DNA of 64,000 nt, from assembly GCA_022340645.1 (NCBI GenBank), contig JAJDNP010000050.1, forward strand, positions 1 to 64,000, in the 5' to 3' direction. Each line of letters starts with the position of its first letter. Positions within the stretch are counted from its first letter, which is position 1. The notes under the pieces were generated by a model that made no database searches, had not been told where the DNA came from, and saw only the letters and a list, made by a program, of their open reading frames with translations. Both the position numbers and the translations under genes were made by a program. Source of the DNA: Gammaproteobacteria bacterium. Its GTDB lineage: Bacteria; Pseudomonadota; Gammaproteobacteria; SZUA-229. Shown here piece after piece: positions 27,207-37,723 of this stretch.

Positions 27207-28298
27207 ATGATTGATGTGCGACCGGTTTTAATAATGGCAGGCGGTACCGGGGGGCATGTGTTCCCTGCGCTTGCTGTTGCCGACGAGTTGCGTTTACGTG
27301 GCATACCCGTGGTCTGGCTGGGAACCAAAACCGGTATCGAGTCACGGCTCGTGCCCCAGGCCGGCTATCCCATTGAATGGCTAAGCATCAGCGGTTTGCG
27401 CGGTAAAAATGCAAGGACCATGCTGCTGGCGCCGGTTCGTCTGCTGACAGCCTGCTGGCAGGCCTTAGTTGTGCTGCGAAGACGAAAACCCGGTGTGGTG
27501 TTAGGCATGGGCGGTTTTGTCTCGGGGCCTGGCGGTTTAATGGCGTGGCTGTTACACAAACCTCTTCTGGTGCACGAGCAAAATGCGATCCCCGGGCTGA
27601 CGAACAAAATCCTGTCGAGACTCGCTACCGTTGTGTTGCAGGCGTTTCCGGGCGTCTTTAAAAAGGCGATCACCACAGGCAACCCGGTAAGGAAGTCGAT
27701 CTGTGAAATTGAAAAACCTGAAACCCGTTTTATGCGCACACGGAACCGAGGTAATGGCAGATTACACTTACTGGTTATCGGCGGCAGTCTGGGCGCAGTG
27801 AAGCTCAATGAAATTATTCCGCAGGCGCTGGCAAAAATTGCAGGCAGCCAGCGGCCAGAAGTCATTCATCAGACAGGCGTGAAGAATATCGAGACCGCCA
27901 GATCACTTTATAAAGATGCGGGTGTCGAGGCAAAGGTTGAAGCGTTTATTGACGATATGCCGGCTGTTTACCGGTGGGCCGATCTGGTGATCTGCCGTGC
28001 CGGTGCAATGACCGTGTTTGAGCTTGCTGCTGCGGGTGTGGCCTCCATTTTAGTCCCCTATCCTCATGCTGTTGATGACCACCAGACCTGCAACGCGTAT
28101 TACCTCGAACGCGCAGGTGCGGCAGTGATTAAACAGCAGCGTGATTTAACCGCTGACTGGCTTGTAGAGGTGATTAATGATTTCTCAGTGAATCGTAACA
28201 AGCTGTTAGACATGGCGGTGGCTGCCCGCAAGCTGGCCATACCTGATTCGGCAAGAAACATTGTGGATGCATGTTTGAATGCAGGAGGTATTGTGTAA
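27207..28298 (+). CDS. murG: UDP-GlcNAc:lipid I GlcNAc transferase MurG
   Basis: MurG makes lipid II by adding GlcNAc to lipid I on the inner face of the membrane. From ATG 27207 it has about 363 residues. Two Rossmann domains show the G-loops [15 protein letters not shown] near residue 11 and [13 protein letters not shown] mid-protein. The donor-binding stretch [20 protein letters not shown] with [10 protein letters not shown] is diagnostic. A longer frame from 27171 would overlap ftsW and add residues not seen in the family. CAGGGT precedes the chosen ATG. Confidence 0.97.
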   Translation: MIDVRPVLIMAGGTGGHVFPALAVADELRLRGIPVVWLGTKTGIESRLVPQAGYPIEWLSISGLRGKNARTMLLAPVRLLTACWQALVVLRRRKPGVVLGMGGFVSGPGGLMAWLLHKPLLVHEQNAIPGLTNKILSRLATVVLQAFPGVFKKAITTGNPVRKSICEIEKPETRFMRTRNRGNGRLHLLVIGGSLGAVKLNEIIPQALAKIAGSQRPEVIHQTGVKNIETARSLYKDAGVEAKVEAFIDDMPAVYRWADLVICRAGAMTVFELAAAGVASILVPYPHAVDDHQTCNAYYLERAGAAVIKQQRDLTADWLVEVINDFSVNRNKLLDMAVAARKLAIPDSARNIVDACLNAGGIV

Positions 28299-29743
28299 TG
28301 TCAATACAAACCGTCAACAAACGTGCGGAAGATAATTTTATGCGCCGTATACGCAAAGTACATTTCGTTGGTATAGGCGGCGCGGGAATGAGCGGTATTG
28401 CGGATGTGATGAATACCCTGGGATACCAGGTAAGCGGCTCTGATATAGCCAGCAATGCTGTTACCGAGCGGTTGCTGAAACTGGGCGTCAAGGTATATCA
28501 CTCTCATGCCGAAGAAAATATAAATGATGTTGATGTAGTGGTAACTTCAACGGCCATTAAAAAAGATAATGTTGAGGTAGTCGCAGCTAAAGCCAGACGA
28601 ATTCCCGTTGTGCCGCGTGCGGAAATGCTTGCCGAACTGATGCGTTTCAGTCACGGCATCGCTGTCGCCGGAACCCACGGAAAAACAACGACGACTTCAC
28701 TGGTAACCAGCGTGCTGGCTGAAGCAGGGTTTGATCCAACCTATGTAATTGGCGGTAAGCTAAACAGCTCGGCAACGCATGCCCGCCTGGGCAACGGTAA
28801 ATACCTGGTTGCCGAAGCCGATGAAAGTGATGCTTCATTCCTGTACCTGCAGCCGATGATCGCCATAGTGACCAATGTCGATGCGGATCATTTGCCGACA
28901 TACGATGGTGATTTTTCCAGGTTGAAACAGGCCTTTGTTGAATTTTTACATCACCTGCCTTTTTACGGACTGGCTGTTGTTTGTGTTGATGATGATGAAG
29001 CACGCAGTTTGCTGCCCGATATAACGCGGCCGGTGATACGTTACGGTATCGATTTTGATGCTGATGTATGTGCGTCGAATATTCGCTATCGTGGCACACA
29101 AACGATTTTTGATCTTGTGCTTCCCGAGGCAAAGGCGCCGGTTGAAATTGTGCTGAACATGCCCGGGCGTCACAATGTATTAAATGCACTGGCGGCCATA
29201 TGTGTAGGCTACGAACTCGGTGTTTCTATTGCTGATATCAAGGCTGCGTTATCCGGTTTTGAAGGTATCGGCCGCCGTCTGCACAGATATGGCGATATCA
29301 CGCTGACGCAGGGTGTTGTTACCCTGGTTGACGACTATGCCCATCATCCAACCGAAATTGCAGCAACGTTGGCGGCGGCAAAAAATGCCTGGCCGGATAA
29401 AAGACTGGTTGTGGTGTTCCAGCCGCATCGCTATACGCGTACACGTGACCTGTTCGAGGATTTTACAAAGGTGCTGGCAGAGTGTGATGTGTTGATACTG
29501 ACGGAAGTTTACGCCGCCGGTGAAGAGCCAGTCGCCGGCGCGGACGGGCGCGCCCTGTGTGCTGCTATTCGCGCGCGCGGTAAAGTTAATCCGGTATTTA
29601 TTGAAGATGTTGAACAGCTTGGCAATGATTTAAAAGCGATTTTGCACGATGGTGACCTGTTGCTCACGATGGGAGCGGGCAGCATTGGCCGCATTGCATC
29701 ACAGTTAAAAGCATCTCTGAGTAGTAGTGAGCAGGTAGCATAA
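28298..29743 (+). CDS. murC: UDP-MurNAc:L-alanine ligase
   Basis: MurC adds the first amino acid to UDP-MurNAc. From ATG 28298 it has 481 residues. The N-terminal [20 protein letters not shown] loop [27 protein letters not shown] and [15 protein letters not shown] are diagnostic. AGGAGG at 28282-28287 sets this start; a frame from 28271 would overlap murG. The murG stop and murC start share one base (TAATG). Confidence 0.97.
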   Translation: MSIQTVNKRAEDNFMRRIRKVHFVGIGGAGMSGIADVMNTLGYQVSGSDIASNAVTERLLKLGVKVYHSHAEENINDVDVVVTSTAIKKDNVEVVAAKARRIPVVPRAEMLAELMRFSHGIAVAGTHGKTTTTSLVTSVLAEAGFDPTYVIGGKLNSSATHARLGNGKYLVAEADESDASFLYLQPMIAIVTNVDADHLPTYDGDFSRLKQAFVEFLHHLPFYGLAVVCVDDDEARSLLPDITRPVIRYGIDFDADVCASNIRYRGTQTIFDLVLPEAKAPVEIVLNMPGRHNVLNALAAICVGYELGVSIADIKAALSGFEGIGRRLHRYGDITLTQGVVTLVDDYAHHPTEIAATLAAAKNAWPDKRLVVVFQPHRYTRTRDLFEDFTKVLAECDVLILTEVYAAGEEPVAGADGRALCAAIRARGKVNPVFIEDVEQLGNDLKAILHDGDLLLTMGAGSIGRIASQLKASLSSSEQVA

Positions 29744-29747
29744 CAAA

Positions 29748-30671
29748 ATGCTTAAGTGTGGAAACATGAAATCTGTGGCAGACAATATAACAGTGCTTAG
29801 CAACGAACCGATGTCAGGTCATACCAGCTGGCGTGCTGGCGGTTTAGCCAGACGGTATGTCAGGGCCAAATCATTATCCGCACTTGCAGCGTTTATTGCC
29901 ACATTGCCGGAGGATGAAGAGGTTTTATGGACCGGGCTGGGCAGCAATATACTGGTGCGTGATGGCGGTTTTAACGGTACCGTCATTGCAACACAGGGGT
30001 TGATGACGCAACTTGAGTTGCTCGATGAAACCACGGTTTATGTCGGCGCCGGTGTTGCCGATGCCAAGCTGGCCCGTTTCTGCGGCAGGCACCAGCTGTC
30101 GGGCGCAGAATTTTTTGCCGGCATTCCCGGGCTGATCGGCGGCGCGCTGGCGATGAATGCCGGCGCATTTGGCGGCGAAACCTGGCCACTGGTCGTTGCG
30201 GTGGAAACCTTGAACAGAAAAGGCGAAATAACAAAACGGCAGGCCAGCGAGTTTACATATTCTTACCGACATGTGGCGGGGCCAAAGAATGAATGGTTTG
30301 TCAGTGCAACCCTGAAATTGAAAAAACAGGAGCAAAGCAGCGGGGCTGTAGATATTAAACGGCTGCTGGCCAGGCGAGCTCAGAATCAGCCAATCGGTGC
30401 TGCCAGCTGCGGTAGTGTGTTTCGTAATCCTGAAGGCCAGTATGCAGCATCGCTGATCGAACAGTGCGGCCTGAAAGGCAGGCGTATTGGCGGAGCAGTG
30501 ATTTCAGTAAAACACGCCAACTTTATCATTAATGACAACAATGCCAGTGCAACGGATATTGAATCATTGATTAAATTGATGCAGCACGAGGTTGAAGCTA
30601 AATACGGTATTGTGTTGCAGCCTGAAGTCGAAATTGTTGGTGATGCGCTGCCCGGAGAACAACAGTCATGA
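29748..30671 (+). CDS. murB: UDP-N-acetylenolpyruvoylglucosamine reductase
   Basis: MurB is the FAD and NADPH enzyme that reduces UDP-GlcNAc-enolpyruvate to UDP-MurNAc. The 307-residue protein has HTSWRAGG at the FAD site, the loop GLGSNILVRDGGF, GIPGLIGGALAMNAGAFGGE, and the catalytic Ser in GAASCGSVFRNPEG, with the short type II-like spacing. A Met at residue 7 (29766) is an alternative start. It is followed by ddl with a four-base overlap. Confidence 0.95.
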   Translation: MLKCGNMKSVADNITVLSNEPMSGHTSWRAGGLARRYVRAKSLSALAAFIATLPEDEEVLWTGLGSNILVRDGGFNGTVIATQGLMTQLELLDETTVYVGAGVADAKLARFCGRHQLSGAEFFAGIPGLIGGALAMNAGAFGGETWPLVVAVETLNRKGEITKRQASEFTYSYRHVAGPKNEWFVSATLKLKKQEQSSGAVDIKRLLARRAQNQPIGAASCGSVFRNPEGQYAASLIEQCGLKGRRIGGAVISVKHANFIINDNNASATDIESLIKLMQHEVEAKYGIVLQPEVEIVGDALPGEQQS

Positions 30672-31606
30672 CCCTGGATATGACACACATTGGCAAAGTT
30701 GCTGTACTGATGGGAGGGACGTCGGCTGAGCGCGAAATATCCCTGCAAAGCGGCAAGGCTGTGCTGGCGGCTTTAAAAAACAGAGGCGTGGATGCGCATG
30801 GTATTGATGTCAATAAGAACATTGTCAGAGATCTGGGTAATGATAATTATCAGGCCGTTTTTGTCGTGCTGCATGGTCGTGGCGGTGAAGATGGCACCAT
30901 CCAGGGTTTACTGGAGTTCTTGGGTTTACCTTATACCGGCTCTGGCGTGATGGCCTCATCGATCGCCATGGACAAGTTAAAAACCAAGCAAATATGGCTG
31001 GCGATGGGTTTACCAACACCTGAATTTTATATTATCAATTCTGAAGAAGACTGCGAGAAGGCAATTGCTACCCTGGGCTTGCCGATCATCGTTAAACCTG
31101 ATCTTGAAGGTTCAAGCATTGGCATGAGCAAGGTGGAGTTTAAGGATGAGTTAATCCCGGCATGGCAGAGAGCGAAACACTACGGTAACACGGTAATCGC
31201 GGAACGCTGGATTGAAGGCAATGAATACACCGCGGCAATACTGGGAGATGAGGTGCTGCCGCTGATAAAGCTAAAAACAACGCATAAGTTTTATGATTAT
31301 GATGCCAAATATGATGCCACGGATACTGAGTATATATGTCCATGCGGTTTGCCTGAAGCGTCCGAAGCGGCATTTGCCGAGTTAGCCAGGAAGGCATTTG
31401 ATGCGGTCAATGCCTCCGCCTGGGGCCGGGTTGATTTTATTGTTGATCAGCATAATCAGCCATGGTTGATCGAAATAAATACCGTGCCGGGCATGACCAG
31501 TCATTCACTTGTTCCCATTGCTGCAAAACAGGCAGGCCTGACTTTTGATGATCTGGTTATACGTATTTTATCAATGGCGACATGTGTAAATTGTGGCGAA
31601 AAATGA
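30668..31606 (+). CDS. ddl: D-alanine--D-alanine ligase
   Basis: Ddl makes the D-Ala-D-Ala dipeptide used by MurF. The 312-residue ATP-grasp protein has VLMGGTSAEREISLQSG at the N-terminus, PYTGSGVMASSIAMDK, PIIVKPDLEGSSIGMSKV, AERWIEGNEYTAAILG and INTVPGMTSHSLVPIAA with the metal-binding E...N. Position in the dcw cluster indicates the DdlB isozyme. The start overlaps murB as ATGA. Confidence 0.96.
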   Translation: MTLDMTHIGKVAVLMGGTSAEREISLQSGKAVLAALKNRGVDAHGIDVNKNIVRDLGNDNYQAVFVVLHGRGGEDGTIQGLLEFLGLPYTGSGVMASSIAMDKLKTKQIWLAMGLPTPEFYIINSEEDCEKAIATLGLPIIVKPDLEGSSIGMSKVEFKDELIPAWQRAKHYGNTVIAERWIEGNEYTAAILGDEVLPLIKLKTTHKFYDYDAKYDATDTEYICPCGLPEASEAAFAELARKAFDAVNASAWGRVDFIVDQHNQPWLIEINTVPGMTSHSLVPIAAKQAGLTFDDLVIRILSMATCVNCGEK

Positions 31607-32385
31607 TGAAAAAAACAAATAGAACATCAGCGCTTAAACACATCATCAGGGCATTGTCGGTAATGTCTGGCGTCGCGGCTGTGTATTATGCGGCACTGTT
31701 TGTGAAGGACATTGAAGTTCCGACAATCATGCCCGTGAATACCGTTCGGGTAACAGGTGAGTTGAACTTTCTGGATAAAGACGAAATCGGTTTAACGGTG
31801 AAGAATAATATAAACGGCGGTTACTTTACTGTTGACCTGAATCACGTGCGAGAAATACTGCTGCATGAACCATGGATTAAAGAAGTATCTTTGAGACGGC
31901 AGTGGCCGTCGGGTATCAGTGTTTATGTCAAAGAGAAAAAGCCGGTGGCTTACTGGAATGATGAAGAATTCATCAGCAATACGGGCGATGTATTCAGGCC
32001 GGCTTCGGTAAATAAAGCATTAAATTTACCGGAACTCAATGGTCCCGAAGGACAGCATGTCAATGTCTGGAAATTTATGAACGTTCTCTACCAGGATATG
32101 GCAGCGCTTGACTATGAGATAAAACGTCTGCAGCTGGATGACAGAAGGGCATGGCGGCTGGAAATAGCCGGTAATTTGAATGCCGGCAGCGCGGATGCTG
32201 TACCCATAAAGTTGAAAGATGATATTAACGTCAGACTTGGACGATTTGATACCGAGAAACGTATGCAGCGGTTTGTTCATATATTACCCGCTTTAACTGC
32301 TGAAATGAAACAAAAAGGAAAGAAAATTAAAGTAATTGATATGCGTTACCCGAATGGTTTTGCTGTGCAAATGAGCGAGGCTTGA
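31603..32385 (+). CDS. ftsQ: Cell division protein FtsQ
   Basis: FtsQ is a bitopic inner membrane protein of the FtsQLB complex. From ATG 31603 it has 260 residues: a cytoplasmic Lys/Arg-rich end, one membrane helix near residues 20-38, a POTRA domain (VRVTGELNFLDKDEIGLTV, EPWIKEVSLRRQWPSGISVYVKEKKPVAYW) and a beta domain ending with DMRYPNGFAVQM. These are clear FtsQ signatures. ATG 31603 overlaps the ddl stop; the upstream ATG 31582 would overlap ddl further. Confidence 0.95.
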   Translation: MMKKTNRTSALKHIIRALSVMSGVAAVYYAALFVKDIEVPTIMPVNTVRVTGELNFLDKDEIGLTVKNNINGGYFTVDLNHVREILLHEPWIKEVSLRRQWPSGISVYVKEKKPVAYWNDEEFISNTGDVFRPASVNKALNLPELNGPEGQHVNVWKFMNVLYQDMAALDYEIKRLQLDDRRAWRLEIAGNLNAGSADAVPIKLKDDINVRLGRFDTEKRMQRFVHILPALTAEMKQKGKKIKVIDMRYPNGFAVQMSEA

Positions 32386-32389
32386 ATCG

Positions 32390-33625
32390 ATGACAAAGAA
32401 GTCTGATAAAAATATGTTAATCGGCCTGGACATTGGCACTTCCAAGGTTGTTGCAATTGTCGGCGAAATCAATGCTGACGGTAATATCGATATTATTGGC
32501 CTGGGCTCACATCCATCTAACGGACTGAAAAAAGGCGTCGTCGTTAATATTGAATCAACCGTGCAATCCATTCAGCATGCTGTCGAGGAAGCCGAGCTGA
32601 TGGCCGGCTGTGAAATTAATTCCGTCTATGCAGGCATTGCAGGCAGTCATATTCGCAGTTTGAATTCGCACGGCATTGTGGCGATTCGTGAACGTGAAGT
32701 AACCGGTGGTGATCTGGACAGGGTGATTGATGCTGCACGTGCAGTTGCAATTCCGGCTGATCAGCGTGTACTGCATATCCTGCCGCAGGAATTTATTATT
32801 GATGACCAGGAAGGCATACGCGAACCGATCGGCATGTCCGGGGTTCGGTTAGAGGCAAAAGTGCACCTGGTTACCGGTGCCGTTGGTGCGGCGCAAAATA
32901 TTATCAAATGTATACGGCGCTGCGGCCTGGAAGTTGATGACATTATTCTCGAGCAGCTGGCTTCCAGTTATGCTGTGCTGACGGAAGATGAAAAAGAACT
33001 GGGTGTCTGCCTGGTTGATATTGGCGGCGGCACGACAGATATCGCGATTTTTTCTGATGGCGCCATTCGTCATACCGCCGTGATTCCGATTGCGGGTGAT
33101 CAGGTTACCAATGATATTGCCGTCGCCTTGCGCACGCCTACGCAGTATGCCAACGAGATAAAAATTAAATATGCATGTGCCTTGCGGCAGCTGGCCAATC
33201 CTGAAGAAACCATAGAGGTTCCCAGTGTTGGTGACAGGCCGCCGCGCAAGCTGTCTCGGCAAACGCTGGCCGAGGTAGTCGAGCCGCGTTATGAAGAGTT
33301 ACTTAACCTGGTGCATGCTGAATTACGCCGCAGTGGTTATGAAGAAATCATCGCGGCAGGCGTCGTGTTGACCGGCGGCAGTTCAAAAATGGAAGGCGTG
33401 ATTGACCTGGCAGAGGAAATATTCCACGCGCCTGTTCGCCTGGGACTGCCGCAATATGTTTCCGGCCTGTCAGATGTGGTGAGCAACCCGATTTATGCGA
33501 CTGGCGTCGGCTTATTGCTGTTTGGCAGTCAGCACAGAAATAACGGTACCAGCCATATTTTGCGCGAAGGCGGGTTTAAAGGAGTTCTTGGTCAAATGAA
33601 AAGATGGTTTCAGGGGAACTTTTGA
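32390..33625 (+). CDS. ftsA: Cell division protein FtsA
   Basis: FtsA is the actin-like ATPase that ties FtsZ filaments to the membrane and links them to septal synthesis. The 411-residue protein has GLDIGTSKVVAIVGE at phosphate 1, the 1C domain with GIAGSHIRSLNSHG, LVDIGGGTTDIAIF at phosphate 2 and VVLTGGSSKMEGV at the adenosine site. It ends in an amphipathic helix (GVLGQMKRWFQGNF) that is the membrane-targeting sequence. It starts 4 bases after ftsQ. Confidence 0.97.
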   Translation: MTKKSDKNMLIGLDIGTSKVVAIVGEINADGNIDIIGLGSHPSNGLKKGVVVNIESTVQSIQHAVEEAELMAGCEINSVYAGIAGSHIRSLNSHGIVAIREREVTGGDLDRVIDAARAVAIPADQRVLHILPQEFIIDDQEGIREPIGMSGVRLEAKVHLVTGAVGAAQNIIKCIRRCGLEVDDIILEQLASSYAVLTEDEKELGVCLVDIGGGTTDIAIFSDGAIRHTAVIPIAGDQVTNDIAVALRTPTQYANEIKIKYACALRQLANPEETIEVPSVGDRPPRKLSRQTLAEVVEPRYEELLNLVHAELRRSGYEEIIAAGVVLTGGSSKMEGVIDLAEEIFHAPVRLGLPQYVSGLSDVVSNPIYATGVGLLLFGSQHRNNGTSHILREGGFKGVLGQMKRWFQGNF

Positions 33626-33719
33626 TTCTTGAAAGAGTTAACAGCTAGCAGAAATAACTAAACGAAATTGAAAAAAATAGACAACTGAATTTAAACAAAT
33701 ACTATAGAGGAGAAATCTT

Positions 33720-34907
33720 ATGCCTATGTTCGAACTGATGGATTCTGGTGCACAAGATGCGGTGATAAAAGTAATTGGTGTTGGCGGTGGCGGTGGCAAT
33801 GCTGTACAGCATATGGTGAATAGCGGCATTAATGGTGTTGATTTTATCTGCACCAATACCGATGCACAGGCATTGGGGCGATTTGATGGCGCTAAATCTT
33901 TGCAGATTGGCAGCAGTATCACCAAAGGTCTGGGTGCCGGCGCAACACCCGATATTGGTCAACAGGCGGCACTTGAGGACCGCGAGCTGATCCAGGAAGC
34001 CATTGCGAATACCGATATGTTGTTTGTTACAGCAGGTATGGGGGGGGGAACCGGTACGGGTGCAGCGCCCGTAGTTGCACAAATAGCAAGAGAAATGGGA
34101 ATCCTGGTTGTTGGCGTTGTAACCAAACCGTTTTCTTTTGAAGGCCACGCACGTATGAAAATTGCACTGCAAGGTATTAAAGAATTAAGCAACCATGTGG
34201 ATTCGCTAATTACCATTCCTAACGATAAACTGCTCGACGTGTTTGGCCGTGATTTCGATTTAATGAACGCATTCAGCGGTGCCAATGATGTGTTATATGG
34301 CGCGGTGCAGGGTATTACGGAATTAATAACCAATCCTGGTGTCATTAACGTTGACTTTGCCGATGTTAGAACCGTAATGTCAAAAATGGGTATGGGTATG
34401 ATGGGTTCAGGCCACGCGAAAGGTGAAAACAGGGCGAAAGTAGCGGCAGAAGCAGCTATTGCCAGTCCTTTACTGGAAGATGTTAACCTGTCAGGTGCAC
34501 GTGGTATTCTGGTTAATGTCACTGGTGCCAATATGACGCTGGGTGAGTTCCAGGATATCGGTCAGGTAATTAGTGAGTTTTCTTCTGACGATGCAACGGT
34601 TGTTATGGGAACCGCAATTGATGCTTCATTAGAGGATGAAATCAGAGTAACAGTTGTTGCAACTGGCCTGTCTAATGCGAACCAGGCGCAGTCGCCAAGA
34701 CAGGCCCCGGCAATGGAACCCATCAAGCCTGCTGCTGAGATAAAACCAGTAAACAAACCGGCTGGAGTAGAGCCATCTTACAGGGAATACGACAAGCCGG
34801 TTATTATAAGGAAAACGCAATCAGCGGCCGAAGCAGTGTCGGTTAATGGCGAATATAATGAGGAAATGCTGGATATACCGGCGTTCTTGCGTCGCCAGGC
34901 TGACTAG
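33720..34907 (+). CDS. ftsZ: Cell division GTPase FtsZ
   Basis: FtsZ is the tubulin-like GTPase that forms the division ring. The 395-residue protein has [17 protein letters not shown], the tubulin signature [12 protein letters not shown], and [11 protein letters not shown], then a variable linker and the conserved tail DIPAFLRRQ that binds FtsA and ZipA. A strong Shine-Dalgarno AGAGGAG lies about 8 bases before ATG 33720. The 94-base gap after ftsA probably holds a separate ftsZ promoter. A run of nine G at 34040-34048 encodes part of the signature. Confidence 0.98.
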   Translation: MPMFELMDSGAQDAVIKVIGVGGGGGNAVQHMVNSGINGVDFICTNTDAQALGRFDGAKSLQIGSSITKGLGAGATPDIGQQAALEDRELIQEAIANTDMLFVTAGMGGGTGTGAAPVVAQIAREMGILVVGVVTKPFSFEGHARMKIALQGIKELSNHVDSLITIPNDKLLDVFGRDFDLMNAFSGANDVLYGAVQGITELITNPGVINVDFADVRTVMSKMGMGMMGSGHAKGENRAKVAAEAAIASPLLEDVNLSGARGILVNVTGANMTLGEFQDIGQVISEFSSDDATVVMGTAIDASLEDEIRVTVVATGLSNANQAQSPRQAPAMEPIKPAAEIKPVNKPAGVEPSYREYDKPVIIRKTQSAAEAVSVNGEYNEEMLDIPAFLRRQAD

Positions 34908-35122
34908 GTAATGGCTGCTCGGGGTTTGTAAGCACTTGAATTTATTGTGCCGGGCAGTATAGTTTTCGTTTTTTGGGTAATTAAAGCGGGTCGGGAGGAT
35001 GTGTTTTATAGGATATTTGATGACAGTTTCCAATTTTCTCCGTAATTGTGTGATAATACGGCGTTTTTTTAGAAAGCTGTTACTATAACTATAACATTTG
35101 TGTTGTTAATGGGATTGAGATA

Positions 35123-36037
35123 TTGATTAGGCAAAGAACGTTAAAAAATGTAATTCGCGCCACAGGCGTTGGCTTGCATTCTGGTGAAAAGGTGTATTTG
35201 ACATTGCGTCCGGCCCAGCCAGATACGGGCGTTGTATTTCGCCGTGTCGATTTGAATGAACCGGTTGAAATTAAAGCCACAGCGTCAAATGTTGGCGCCA
35301 CCATGCTTTCAACAACCCTGGTACAGGGTGGCGTGAGTATTTCAACCGTTGAGCATTTACTGTCAGCGATGGCTGGTTTAGGTATTGATAATGCATACGT
35401 CGATGTCAGTGCGGCTGAAGTGCCTATTATGGATGGCAGTTCGGGGCCGTTTGTTTTCCTGATTCAATCTGCCGGTATTATCGAGCAGGATGCGCCCAAG
35501 CGCTTCGTGAAAATAAAAAAATCTGTCGTCGTTGAGGAACAAGGCAAGTGGGCACGATTTGACCCTTTTGACGGGTTCAAGGTTAGTTTTGCAATTGATT
35601 TTGATCATCCCGCTTTTAAGGACTTACCCTGTACCGCAGAAATCGATTTCTCAACAACATCATTTGTAAAAGAGGTCAGCCGGGCACGTACATTTGGCTT
35701 TATGAGTGATATTGAAGCGCTACGGAAAAATAATCTGGCTTTGGGCGGCAGTATTGATAATGCCATCGTTGTTGATGAGTATCGTGTGTTAAATGAAGAT
35801 GGGCTGCGCTATGAAGATGAGTTCGTAAAGCACAAAATACTGGATGCAATCGGCGATTTGTATTTACTGGGGCATAGCTCGATCGGGGCTTTTTCTGGTT
35901 ATCGTTCAGGTCATGCATTGAATAATAAATTATTGAAAGCGTTGTGTGCAGATGAAACGGCATGGGAAGAGGTGACATTTGAAGATGAAAAAGCTTCTTC
36001 GCCTATTTCTTATACACAACCCTTGCAGACTTTTTAA
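35123..36037 (+). CDS. lpxC: UDP-3-O-acyl-GlcNAc deacetylase
   Basis: LpxC removes the acetyl group in the committed step of lipid A synthesis, using zinc. The 304-residue protein has [40 protein letters not shown] with the first zinc His, [16 protein letters not shown], and [14 protein letters not shown] with the second His and the Asp, then [14 protein letters not shown]. The family begins MI(K/R)QRT, which fixes the start at TTG 35123; no in-frame ATG is available nearby. The Shine-Dalgarno is weak. Its place right after ftsZ is the usual gammaproteobacterial order. Confidence 0.96.
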   Translation: MIRQRTLKNVIRATGVGLHSGEKVYLTLRPAQPDTGVVFRRVDLNEPVEIKATASNVGATMLSTTLVQGGVSISTVEHLLSAMAGLGIDNAYVDVSAAEVPIMDGSSGPFVFLIQSAGIIEQDAPKRFVKIKKSVVVEEQGKWARFDPFDGFKVSFAIDFDHPAFKDLPCTAEIDFSTTSFVKEVSRARTFGFMSDIEALRKNNLALGGSIDNAIVVDEYRVLNEDGLRYEDEFVKHKILDAIGDLYLLGHSSIGAFSGYRSGHALNNKLLKALCADETAWEEVTFEDEKASSPISYTQPLQTF

Positions 36038-36046
36038 CAGCCGGGC

Positions 36047-36571
36047 TTATTTTTCCGTATCTGGCTGCTTGCTGCTAAACGCACCGTTTGTGTTTGCCCC
36101 GCCATGACTGGCAATCTTTAATAAGGCTGTTTTCAGTTTCGGGTGATCGATACTGTTGGCTGACTGGGTTAGAAGTTCAGCGGTCTTGTTGCTTATACTC
36201 GGTGCGCTTCGCTGCTTGTTTGAGTGAAGCGAGTGCTCATAGGCATTCGTTGCGTGATAACGCGTGCTAATCTGAATATGGTGTATTATGTGTGATTTGC
36301 CGGAAGAGCACGCTTTTACACAGTCATCGAATTTTGAGCTGTTGTCATGAATGTAGTGTAATATCTGGGGGCTGAGCTGGCGTAGTCTGGTTGTCCATAC
36401 CGGTGAATCAGTAATTAGCATTAAAATATTCTGGCGAATATTAGCAACCTGGACATGATTACGGCATTCGTACGGTAAAACATTTTGCAATAATTGTGCA
36501 AATTGATGCAGTATTTTTGCCTGAATCACGAATTTGGGGTTAATTTGTTCATTAATTGATTTCATTATCAA
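36047..36571 (-). CDS. DUF721 protein, DciA-type helicase loader
   Basis: The 174-residue protein contains the DUF721 core near residues 20-85: LLQNVLPYECRNHVQVANIR and LITDSPVWTTRLRQLSPQIL, the pattern of DciA-like proteins in this position between lpxC and secA. DciA loads the replicative helicase DnaB in bacteria that lack DnaC. After the core comes a low-conservation tail of about 80 residues with His, Asn and Ser, probably disordered. It is convergent with lpxC and divergent from the M23 gene. The DciA role is inference from family and synteny; the gene may be called dciA. Confidence 0.82.
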   Translation of the reverse strand: MIMKSINEQINPKFVIQAKILHQFAQLLQNVLPYECRNHVQVANIRQNILMLITDSPVWTTRLRQLSPQILHYIHDNSSKFDDCVKACSSGKSHIIHHIQISTRYHATNAYEHSLHSNKQRSAPSISNKTAELLTQSANSIDHPKLKTALLKIASHGGANTNGAFSSKQPDTEK

Positions 36572-36575
36572 AAAA

Positions 36576-36604
36576 TTGACAGGTTGTCTATACTGTATAT
36601 ATCT
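36576..36604 (+). promoter_or_regulatory. Candidate promoter of the M23 peptidase gene
   Basis: TTGACA at 36576-36581 is a perfect -35 box; TATATC at 36598-36603, 16 bases on, is a fair -10. The start site would lie about 30 bases before ATG 36641. The box lies in the 69-base gap between divergent genes. Confidence 0.5.
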
Positions 36605-36640
36605 ATTGTTAAAATAAGGTTATAACTCAATAATCTAATT

Positions 36641-37546
36641 ATGAATATTATTTTTGTAGGAAAATTTAGAGGCAAGCCGCTTCGCTATCATCTGAATGCT
36701 TCGCGTCCCTTAATTACCTTTATTGTTATTATAAGTCTTTTCGGAGGATCAATAGCTAGTGCTGGCTACTGGTATGGTAAAAAAAGTGTAGCTGTGCATG
36801 AGTTTGCCGAACTTGAGCAGAATCTTTCCGAACAAAAAGTGCTTATCAACGAAGCCCGCCGTTCAGCAGAATCTGAACTCGATGCAGTGGCGGCACGCCT
36901 GGGCAAAATGCAGGCAAATGTTATACGGCTTAATGCACTGGGCCAGCGTCTTGTAAAGGTCGCCAAGCTGGATTCGAAAGAATTTAATTTTAAAAATAAC
37001 CCTTCTTATGGCGGCCCCTCGGAAAATGATAGTGTTGCCAGCGTCGATTTTGCTAACATCATGGCTGATCTTGACAAGCAACTGAGTAGTCGTGAAGAGC
37101 AACTGGGTGTGCTTGAAGAGGTGATAATGAATCGCCAGTTAAGAAGTGAATCAAAGCCACGCGGCCGACCGATAGTAAAAGGCTGGACTTCATCATATTA
37201 TGGCAAACGCACGGATCCATTTACTGGAAAGCTGGCAATGCATAAAGGTATGGACTTTGCCGGCAAAGAAGGCAGTGAAATTATTGCGGTGGCAAGTGGT
37301 GTTGTTACCTGGGCAGGTGAGCGATATGGATATGGCCAGTTAGTCGAAATTAATCATGGTAATGGATACACCACGCGATATGGACATAATGCGGAAATAC
37401 TGGTTGAAGTCGGTGATAGTGTTGAAAAAGGACAGACAATATCATTAATGGGTTCTACCGGGCGATCAACCGGCCCGCATGTTCATTTTGAAGTGTTGAA
37501 AAATGACAGGCAGGTTAACCCGTCACACTATGTTGCCTTGCAATAG
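36641..37546 (+). CDS. M23 (LytM) family peptidoglycan endopeptidase
   Basis: The 301-residue protein has an N-terminal membrane helix (about residues 22-45), a periplasmic coiled coil (about 50-170) and a C-terminal LytM domain. Zinc ligands are intact: HKGMDFAG gives His and Asp, and GPHVHFEVL gives the HxH. YTTRYGHNAEILVEVGD is the conserved core. Intact ligands indicate an active endopeptidase, not a degenerate activator like EnvC or NlpD. It lies between dciA and secA, as in other Gammaproteobacteria, so a role in division or envelope growth is likely. Confidence 0.92.
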   Translation: MNIIFVGKFRGKPLRYHLNASRPLITFIVIISLFGGSIASAGYWYGKKSVAVHEFAELEQNLSEQKVLINEARRSAESELDAVAARLGKMQANVIRLNALGQRLVKVAKLDSKEFNFKNNPSYGGPSENDSVASVDFANIMADLDKQLSSREEQLGVLEEVIMNRQLRSESKPRGRPIVKGWTSSYYGKRTDPFTGKLAMHKGMDFAGKEGSEIIAVASGVVTWAGERYGYGQLVEINHGNGYTTRYGHNAEILVEVGDSVEKGQTISLMGSTGRSTGPHVHFEVLKNDRQVNPSHYVALQ

Positions 37547-37723
37547 TACGGGTCAAAGATAGATTAATTTATTTATTTGTACTCAGTTCTGCTCAATATT
37601 CCGCTCAATATGATATGACCTGCGACTGGTTCTCAGGCATAATACGTCGTAATTTAATTACTATGAAGACGGCAACAGAAATGTGGTTTCTGGTCGTCTT
37701 TTTGTTACAGGTTAAAAATTAAA

